Shown: positions 58,301-64,000 of the stretch, piece after piece
Position numbering within the stretch: position 1 is the stretch's first letter
How the letters are laid out: each line of letters starts with the position of its first letter
From: Syngnathus acus
Taxonomy: Eukaryota > Chordata > Actinopteri > Syngnathiformes > Syngnathidae
Direction of reading: 5' to 3'
Assembly (NCBI RefSeq): GCF_901709675.1
Contig: NC_051106.1
Span: 7,328,001 to 7,392,000 of the forward strand
Length of the DNA stretch: 64,000 nt
Translations under genes and position numbers: made by a program
Notes under the pieces: model-generated
Told to the model about the DNA's origin: nothing
What the model saw: only the letters and a program-made list of their open reading frames with translations
Database searches by the model: none

Positions 58301-61300
58301 AAGCAGAGGGGGTGGGAAGAAGATCCCGCCTCTCCTCAGATGTTTTATTCTGCCCGTGTAGATTCGAGATGATTGCTGGATAAACGAGAAGATCACTTGC
58401 TGTACCTGAAGCCTTTGAAGCGATCTCGTCAGTTCATTTCAGAATATTCACTTGTATCATATTCTGTAAAGGGGGGTGTTTTGGTGGCCACTCAGTGACC
58501 CCTTTGCTCAGTCTGTCAATTTGTCAACAAGTTGAGCCGATTTATTCCCACCAAAGCAGCTCCACTATCTCATTTTGACAGCTTCCCCCCCGTTTTTCCC
58601 TGTGTTACTGCGCTGCCACCAGCTACTAAATCAAACTCTCACGTCAAGTCCTCCCTTCTGCGCTAACACTGTGTCGCTGCCACTATTCTGTCAAAAAAAA
58701 GCTGGACCGGGCGAGATCAGAGTCCAGATTCTGCTGACTTTGTTGTTGAGAGCTTGTGTGCCTCCTGTGAGGTTTCGCTTCATACTCCACTAAGATATGT
58801 TGCACACCTGGACAATCTCATTGCTTACAATACAGGAGGTCCTCGCTTCCCAGTGGTCCTGATATAAATTGCTAGAATGAGTCCTCCTTTTAATGCCCTC
58901 TAGGGAAATGACTATAATATCTTGTGTTTTTAGGCCCTGCTCCCCACTAGACGTTGGTTCAACACAGTGTTAGATGACTCCCACCTGGTGGTCAGTTGCC
59001 ACCTTTCCAGCCTCACCCAGCGGGAGAAGGAGGGCCACCTCTTCTGTCAGGTACGACACGATGGAAAGGCGATCAACGAAAAAAACATGACTCATATCCA
59101 CTCCCACCCTGCACAGTTGCTCGACATGCTCAAGTTCTACACGGGCTTTGAGATTAACGACCAGACGGGAAACGCCCTGACGGAGAAGGAGATGACCACA
59201 CTGCACTATGACCAAATCACATCGCTGCAGGTAACTGGCACAAGCCAGCGGCTGATGCTAGTCGCTGATAACCAGGTCAATATAACTAGAGGGAGCAAAC
59301 TATTGATCGTAATGAGCTAATGCTAATTGTTGATGCTAACTCTTTGACATTAACCAGCTGTAAACAGATGACACTAACCAACAGATGTTTACGAGATGAT
59401 GCGCTACTAATAAAGGATGTTGACCAGCTCTCACTGACTGGCTCATGCTAGTTGATGTTAATCATTGATGCTAACTAAGTGACACATTTGAGAATACACA
59501 GCCAAAAACAAATCAATTGATAAGCACACAACCTGCGGTATAGTACTCCAGTTTCCACTTAGCTGCAGCACTTTGTTATCCTGCCGCCCTCAGGCTCCTC
59601 TTGAAAAAAAATGACTCTCCACGCTGAGTAATTGTCTCATCCCCCTTGATGTGTTTAAATCAGTATGGGTTTTGCAGCACTACCGCTACAGCTACCACTA
59701 ACTGATGTCCGAGCGCACATTTACATTCACAAGAATGTCATCTTTATTTATTTTTTTTGCAGAGAGCAGCCTTTGCCCATTTCCCGGAGCTGCACGACTT
59801 TGCTCTGGCCAACGTAGCTGCAGTGGACACCCGCGAATCCCTGACCAAACATTTTGGTTCGCTCAGGTAAATGAGGAAAAATGCATGTTTTCGTAAGCTC
59901 ATCCGACACAAGTCCACATTACGCGTCACCGTGTTAAGTCTGTGATGAACGGCACCAGCGTTAGCGCCTGAGTGCCGCCGCTAAATGGCAGCCGGCGCTG
60001 CCCCCCCCGACAAGCAGCTGGTAGCAGCCAGAGAGCGGGAGGCACGCCTCATTAATTTCATCGATTTGCAGCGGCTTGAGAATAAACTCTTTGAACAGCT
60101 GTGTTTGTCACATCGTATTAGCTCGCCACAGAGCCAAAAACCGCATAAAACGCTCCGTCGTGCGGCCTTTGCTCCCGTTTCAGGTGAATATGAACATTAT
60201 ATTCAGATTTACGAGGGGCTCGGAAAGTTGAGTCCGCCAAACGAGGCTCTAGCAGTTAAGCGCCTGTAATTGATCCTACTATAGTTTAATTGCTCTGATT
60301 TGCCGTGTTAGCTCAATATGATTGGCTCACTTAAAATTTTAAAGCAGGACAAATTGTTTGGTGGAGGGGTTTATAATTTGCGCTTAACGTGGGTTTTACA
60401 AGAATGGATATGTTCAGCCAAAGTAGGCGTCTTTTTTTGTCAGGGGCAATAAGGATGGCTATATTTCAACTCCAACACAACAGTCATTTTCAACACTATA
60501 TTGGTCAATAAATTGTAAAAAAATATTTATATTCCCACGTGGGACCAGTAGTATTGATTTCAGCTGTAAACAAAGGAGTTTTCATCCGGATGCCATCCAA
60601 GCGCGTACTGTATGGCCCGCAGCCATTAAAAAAAAAAAAAAAAAAAAAACACATCTTGCGAACCTTTGGCTCGACACAACATAAAATTCCTCTTCACCTG
60701 GCCGAGTCACCATCCATCATCCTCTCCTGTCATAGATTAGAAGTGCTTGGACCTCACACTGTCTCTTTGGAGGTTTATGAGCCGAGCATCGCTGAATTGA
60801 GTTAATACTCCTGCTGAATCATTTCACATATTCCGGCAAGCTCCTTTTCCCCTCCCAGCCTCCAGCTTTCGGAACGCCATTGTTCTCCGATCCGCAACTG
60901 TCACCCCCGCCGCTCCCCCCTTCCGAAATAAGCCACAATCAGATTTCACGAGGCATTTTTTTTTTCCCCTCCCATCCGAGCAACTCATGCTAATGCCACT
61001 TTATTCCTGCCGCGCAACCCTCTCACTAAGCTCCCAGTCACCCTTCCCTCCGAATGTATCTGCTAATTCCCCAAAACACACAAACTGAGTATTATTGCTC
61101 AGCTTTGCCTATAAATAGAAACTTCTGACACTTGCACAAAGCACCAGAGAGTCATTTTAGGCCAGCAAATGAATTTAATACATGATCAAAGACAGCACTT
61201 TGTGGAATGCAACCAACGATTAATATATGTATTTTCTGTTCAGCTTTTAGTTTCTTCCTCACGTTAGATTTTTTTACACTTTTGATGTCTTGCTACACTG

Positions 61301-63861
61301 ACGTTTTTAAAGGCAGTAGGTAAAACTATACTTTGGGCTAGACGATAGGACCCAGTAGTCTTTTAGTAGTAAGAAAAAAAAGATTACCACATCAATAGGC
61401 TGTAACCTAAACTTTCTGCACAGCCGCTCCAGTACATGCAAGTGACTCAGCTGTCAATCATGACCCGGTCCAGTCATCGTTGCTCCGTCTTACTGAGGGG
61501 CAGGGATGCCCACTCTGCCTGTGCCAGGTCACCCACCGGCCAGAAAAGTGCAGCGCAGGCATTATTGTCATCCACTCGCCGTGTCGTGACTTTGCAAGGG
61601 TACACGTGTGGCTGTCCAGAACAGGTCACGCTTGTTGCCAGAGCCCGGCCCGTCTCCCTCCCCGACCTGACTTTTTTTTTTTTCCGCGGACGCTGTCTGT
61701 GCGACTGCACATCAACCTGATTAAGCCACACCTTGGCTTGCGGAGACTTTGATTTCCCATAATCCTGTCGCATCCATCCGGCCCGGCTCATTTAATGCAC
61801 ACGCGCTGACGTGGCGGGACCGCAAATGTCAAAGCAAACAGACGAGCGGCTTTGTGCCACAGAGCTAACAGGAGCAACGAATCGCATAAGGCCCTCGGAT
61901 TTCACAAGAACTGCGATAGCGCCGCTGGGGAAACCCTCATAAGTTGAGCGATCATGGCGACAATAGACTGAAAGTACACTTCAAGGATGGCAATTTGTTT
62001 TTTTTTTAGGGTAAATCCCTTATTTCTAACAAAGATCATGCATACGCCATGAAGAGAATCGTTTTGCATTTCAAAATAGTACTTATGTTAAATATTTCTA
62101 GTCAATTGCAACATAATAATAATTAAATGTTTTTTAATTGACTCCTGTCACTATTTTCTCTCTGCAGCCCTAATATGCTCCACCGGGTGGCATCTTACTT
62201 GTGTCTGTTGCCTGAACTCCCCAAGGAACAAGACACCACCTATGACAAGAAGGTTCTGCTGGAGCTCTTGGCAAGTTAACATTTGACACACACACCTGCC
62301 AGTGTTTAAGATGAGGGGGAAGCATATTCTATAATTCTTAACTGCTTCTATGTCTGAATGTTTTGATCTTGTTTTAGGTGTCTCGCCACGAGCGCAGAAT
62401 CTCTCAGATCGAACAACTCAACCAGATGCCCCTTTACCCCACAGAGAAGATTATCTGGGATGAGAATATCGTCCCGACGGAGTACTTCTCTGGTGAAGGT
62501 ACGCAATCCAATAAAAGCAAGGCCTTTTTTTTTTTTTTTTGTGCACACACGTGACTTTCTTTTTTAGGCTGCCTTGCGCTCCCAAAGCTCAACCTTCAGT
62601 TTTTGACCCTCCACGACTACCTGCTGAGGAATTTCAACCTGTTCCGCCTCGAGTCCACCTACGAGATCCGACAGGACATCGAAGATGTGGTGTGGCGCAT
62701 GAAACCCTGGTAAGCAAAACAGTGAATCTGCAGGGGTTGACTGTCACATTGTTCCGGCCGTTTGTAACGGAGGAAGAGCGCACTTAAATCCTTTTCAACT
62801 TGCACGAATGGAGAGTGCAGAACAGTTAATACTTCTATCTCGTGGTGCAACGGCACGGCACATTGATTATATTTAATTCAAAGACTGTGACAGTCACTAT
62901 GGCGCATTTGGAAACCCATTGCTTAACATAATAAGTGCTCCCATTACGTCAAGCGCCGTCGCAACTTTTTACTTGTTCCAGCGTGAAAGTAAACAACTCA
63001 GCGGCGGAGCTGTTTGTCACCGCCCCAAATGCAACTCGTTTCAAGCTTGACAGCGGCCCGCGGCGCTTGTCACACCTCTCGCCGTCACCCTCCTTTCCGT
63101 CTGTCACAGGCAGTCCGAGTACGGCGGCGTGGTGTTCGGCGGCTGGGCCAGGATGGCTCAGACCATCACCACCTTCACCATCGTGGAGGTGGCCAAGCCC
63201 AACATCGGCGAGAGCTGGCCGGCGCGCGTGCGGGCCGACGTCACCATCCACCTCAATGTGCAGGATCACATCAAGAACGAGTGGGAAGGTAGAACGGCTT
63301 GTGGAATAAATACTAAATTCAAGTAGTCGAATTTTTAATCACTCAGTTATTTTTACCTAGTGTTGAGGCTTTGTCAATTTTGACAATTATAATCCTCGCT
63401 CCAAATTTGCAGAAATGAGATAGCAGCGGACCAAAGTATTGACGTCAAACTTCCACATACTTTCTATGCCACTTAATACTCTCTGCAGCGAGACCTTTTA
63501 AATGGCATGCTTTAATCATCTATTTCCTCCAAACCACAGTATCACTTCCTTTCCTGCCGCTTCTATAATTAAGACTTCATGTTTTAAAGATCAGGTGCAC
63601 GCTGACAGGGCACTTTCTCCCTCTCCGCCGGGCCGCCGATCTGTCCCCGTCCACCTTTCCGTCTTACCTGACTCTCAAACGCCTCCTCCGCAGGGCTGCG
63701 CAAGCACGACGTTTGCTTTCTGATCACGGTGCGTCCCACCATGCCCTACGGCACGCGCTTCGACCGGCGCCAAGCCTTCGGCGCGCAGACGGGCCTCGTG
63801 TACGTGAGGGGCTGCGAGGTGCAGGGCATGCTGGATGAGCAAGGGCGTGTCATCGAGGAAG
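55315..63861 (+). CDS. aqr: Aquarius intron-binding spliceosomal helicase, 5' part (18 coding exons)
   Basis: Aquarius (IBP160) is an SF1 RNA helicase of the spliceosomal intron-binding complex, with SYF1/XAB2, ISY1 and PPIE. It contacts the intron upstream of the branch point and links splicing to intronic snoRNP assembly. Eighteen phase-consistent coding exons give 1831 nt, about 610 residues of the roughly 1485 known in human. Residues 1-410 form the helical ARM-like domain ([42 protein letters not shown]). Later residues enter the stalk and beta-barrel region ([22 protein letters not shown] is one run; then FGGWARMAQ and [10 protein letters not shown]). The RecA helicase motifs lie beyond the right edge, so the gene is partial. 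It is in the same direction as dph6, 2.8 kb from its stop. Confidence 0.98.
55390..55731. other. aqr intron after coding exon 1 (342 bp)
   Basis: GTAACA to TTTCAG, AT-rich, with nothing recognisable inside. Confidence 0.6.
55732..55788 (+). CDS. aqr: aqr coding exon 2
   Basis: The acceptor is GTTTCAG and the donor is AAG before GTGAGT. The exon encodes [19 protein letters not shown], residues 26-44, closely matching human Aquarius. Confidence 0.97.
55866..55906 (+). CDS. aqr: aqr coding exon 3
   Basis: This 41-nt exon encodes [13 protein letters not shown] plus two bases of Lys58. The acceptor is GTGTAG and the donor is AA before GTAAGC. Confidence 0.97.
55993..56028 (+). CDS. aqr: aqr coding exon 4
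   Basis: This 36-nt exon encodes [11 protein letters not shown] with split codons on both sides. The acceptor is TTTTCAG and the donor is CAG before GTACCT. Confidence 0.97.
56106..56226 (+). CDS. aqr: aqr coding exon 5
   Basis: The exon encodes residues 70-110, with [17 protein letters not shown] and [13 protein letters not shown] of the ARM-like domain. The acceptor is CTTGCAG and the donor is GAG before GTAACA. Confidence 0.97.
56295..56435 (+). CDS. aqr: aqr coding exon 6
   Basis: The exon encodes residues 111-157, with [13 protein letters not shown] and [18 protein letters not shown]. The acceptor is TTTTCAG and the donor is CTT before GTATGT; the intron before it is 68 bp. Confidence 0.97.
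56436..56999. other. aqr intron after coding exon 6 (564 bp)
   Basis: GTATGT to GTTAG. Contains a strong CTCF-like motif at 56754-56767. Confidence 0.6.
56754..56767 (+). promoter_or_regulatory. Candidate CTCF site
   Basis: CCACAAGGTGGCAG matches the CTCF consensus CCASNAGGTGGCAG at every informative position. It is the best such match noticed in the window. Confidence 0.45.
57000..57068 (+). CDS. aqr: aqr coding exon 7
   Basis: The exon encodes residues 158-180, with [19 protein letters not shown]. The acceptor is GTGTTAG and the donor is CCA before GTAAGA. Confidence 0.96.
57154..57254 (+). CDS. aqr: aqr coding exon 8
   Basis: The exon encodes residues 181-214, with [13 protein letters not shown] and [14 protein letters not shown]. 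The acceptor is CTCCAG. The donor ACA before GTTAAT is weak, but only this choice keeps the frame into exon 9. Confidence 0.93.
57359..57435 (+). CDS. aqr: aqr coding exon 9
   Basis: The exon encodes residues 214-240, with [20 protein letters not shown]. The acceptor is CTTTTAG and the donor is TCAG before GTAAAC. Confidence 0.95.
57436..57863. other. aqr intron after coding exon 9 (428 bp)
   Basis: GTAAAC to TTATAG. No element recognised. Confidence 0.6.
57864..57928 (+). CDS. aqr: aqr coding exon 10
   Basis: The exon encodes residues 240-261, with [20 protein letters not shown], a highly conserved Aquarius segment. The acceptor is TTTATAG and the donor is GAG before GTAAGA. Confidence 0.97.
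57929..58933. other. aqr intron after coding exon 10 (1.0 kb)
   Basis: GTAAGA to TTTTAG. Mixed composition; no gene, repeat or RNA recognised. Confidence 0.55.
58934..59050 (+). CDS. aqr: aqr coding exon 11
   Basis: The exon encodes residues 262-300, with [18 protein letters not shown] and GHLFCQ. The acceptor is TTTTTAG and the donor is CAG before GTACGA. The intron that follows is 66 bp, in frame and stop-free. Confidence 0.97.
59117..59230 (+). CDS. aqr: aqr coding exon 12
   Basis: The exon encodes residues 301-338, with [20 protein letters not shown] and [13 protein letters not shown], almost identical to human Aquarius. The acceptor is TGCACAG and the donor is CAG before GTAACT. Confidence 0.98.
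59231..59762. other. aqr intron after coding exon 12 (532 bp)
   Basis: GTAACT to TTGCAG. Shows repeated short GCTAA/CTAAC words (59270-59470), a degenerate low-order repeat. Confidence 0.55.
59763..59866 (+). CDS. aqr: aqr coding exon 13
   Basis: The exon encodes residues 339-373, with [19 protein letters not shown] and [12 protein letters not shown]. The acceptor follows a T-rich tract ending TTGCAG; the donor is CAG before GTAAAT. Confidence 0.97.
59867..62167. other. aqr intron after coding exon 13 (2.3 kb)
   Basis: GTAAAT to CTGCAG; the largest aqr intron in the window. It has a poly-A run (about 60629-60649), a 94-codon open frame (59985-60269) of unknown meaning, and an enhancer-like block at 60800-61190. 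Confidence 0.55.
60800..61190. promoter_or_regulatory. Enhancer candidate in aqr intron, with MEF2-like site
   Basis: Complex sequence with TGAATCATTTCA, CATGCTAATGCC, CTGCTAATTCCCC and CTATAAATAG (61109-61118, MEF2 consensus). No reading frame of note. Confidence 0.35.
62168..62270 (+). CDS. aqr: aqr coding exon 14 (GC donor)
   Basis: The exon encodes residues 373-407, with [20 protein letters not shown]. The acceptor is TCTGCAG. The exon ends CTCTTG and the intron begins GCAAGT, a non-canonical GC donor. The nearby GTTAAC would add four bases and break the frame. Confidence 0.95.
62271..62377 (+). other. aqr: GC-AG intron of aqr (107 bp)
   Basis: The intron starts GCAAGT and ends TTTTAG. 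Only the GC donor keeps VSRHERR in frame with the previous exon. Confidence 0.9.
62378..62498 (+). CDS. aqr: aqr coding exon 15
   Basis: The exon encodes residues 408-448, with [20 protein letters not shown] and [14 protein letters not shown]. The acceptor is GTTTTAG and the donor is GAAG before GTACGC. Confidence 0.98.
62568..62709 (+). CDS. aqr: aqr coding exon 16
   Basis: The exon encodes residues 448-495, with [19 protein letters not shown] and [13 protein letters not shown]. The acceptor is TTTTTAG and the donor is CTG before GTAAGC, splitting a Trp codon. The intron before it is 69 bp. Confidence 0.98.
62710..63109. other. aqr intron after coding exon 16 (400 bp)
   Basis: GTAAGC to TCACAG. 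No element recognised. Confidence 0.6.
63110..63288 (+). CDS. aqr: aqr coding exon 17
   Basis: The exon encodes residues 495-555, with [28 protein letters not shown]-like sequence and [17 protein letters not shown]. The acceptor is GTCACAG and the donor is GAAG before GTAGAA. The exon is clearly richer in G and C than its surroundings. Confidence 0.98.
63289..63693. other. aqr intron after coding exon 17 (405 bp)
   Basis: GTAGAA to CCGCAG. No element recognised. Confidence 0.6.
63694..63861 (+). CDS. aqr: aqr coding exon 18 (last in window)
   Basis: The exon encodes residues 555-611, with [21 protein letters not shown] and [19 protein letters not shown]. The acceptor is CTCCGCAG and the donor is GAAG before GTACGT. 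The next exon is outside the window. Confidence 0.97.
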
Positions 63862-64000
63862 GTACGTGCGCGCGCTCACACGGACGGAGAATGATCCATA
63901 ATATCCAGCCTTGCCATCAAAGCAATCATCCCCAGCAGCCGATCCTTGGGAGGGGGGTCACGAGTGGCGTTGTCATGGTGACGGCCACTGTAAGACCTGA

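Noticed and set aside
62271-62280. GT donor at GTTAAC for aqr coding exon 14
   Set aside because: Using it adds four bases and shifts the frame of the conserved VSRHERR segment.
1-64000. CRISPR arrays, operons, insertion sequences, phage or plasmid features
   Set aside because: The window is intron-containing vertebrate DNA; the tandem repeats seen are satellites or duplications without spacers.

Overview
The window is vertebrate nuclear DNA, most likely from a ray-finned fish. The genes have many small exons, several introns of only 63-110 bp with GT-AG borders, abundant microsatellites, and proteins whose nearest remembered relatives are vertebrate. The species cannot be fixed from the sequence. 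No bacterial operons, CRISPR arrays, rRNA, tRNA or viral genes were seen.

Two protein genes lie in tandem on the + strand. The first is dph6 (diphthine-ammonia ligase). I could assemble it completely: 15 coding exons from 17875 to 52548, giving 695 codons plus a stop. It includes a 23-nt first coding exon that ends inside the nucleotide-binding SGGKDS motif. The encoded protein has an N-terminal ATP-pyrophosphatase domain, a linker, two RidA/YjgF-like domains and a C-terminal tail. The second gene is aqr (Aquarius, the intron-binding spliceosomal SF1 helicase). An inferred non-coding first exon near 54.8-55.0 kb is followed by 18 coding exons from 55315 to 63861, which encode about the first 610 residues. 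The helicase half lies beyond the right edge.

Layout: 1-17.6 kb is gene-poor and holds AT-rich stretches, mononucleotide runs, and several homeodomain-site-rich blocks that look like conserved non-coding elements. 17.6-52.5 kb is dph6, whose introns 3 (8.4 kb), 5 (3.4 kb), 12 (11.6 kb) and 13 (3.2 kb) hold most of the repeats and more enhancer-like blocks. 52.5-54.8 kb is intergenic. 54.8-64 kb is the compact 5' half of aqr. In human 15q14 the genes DPH6, ZNF770 and AQR lie in the same relative orientation, and a regulatory gene desert separates DPH6 from MEIS2. The order here fits that synteny without ZNF770. Reading the upstream and intronic blocks as long-range elements of a developmental neighbour is inference.

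The two proteins do not act in one pathway. Dph6 finishes diphthamide synthesis on elongation factor 2 in the cytosol, and Aqr works in the spliceosome in the nucleus. Both promoters carry ETS-type sites, as expected for housekeeping genes. The most interesting points are two ultrashort introns (63 bp in dph6, 66 bp in aqr) that are multiples of three and free of in-frame stops, a GC-AG intron in aqr, a 28-base C tract as the polypyrimidine tract of a dph6 acceptor, and a possible short Dph6 isoform ending in intron 8.
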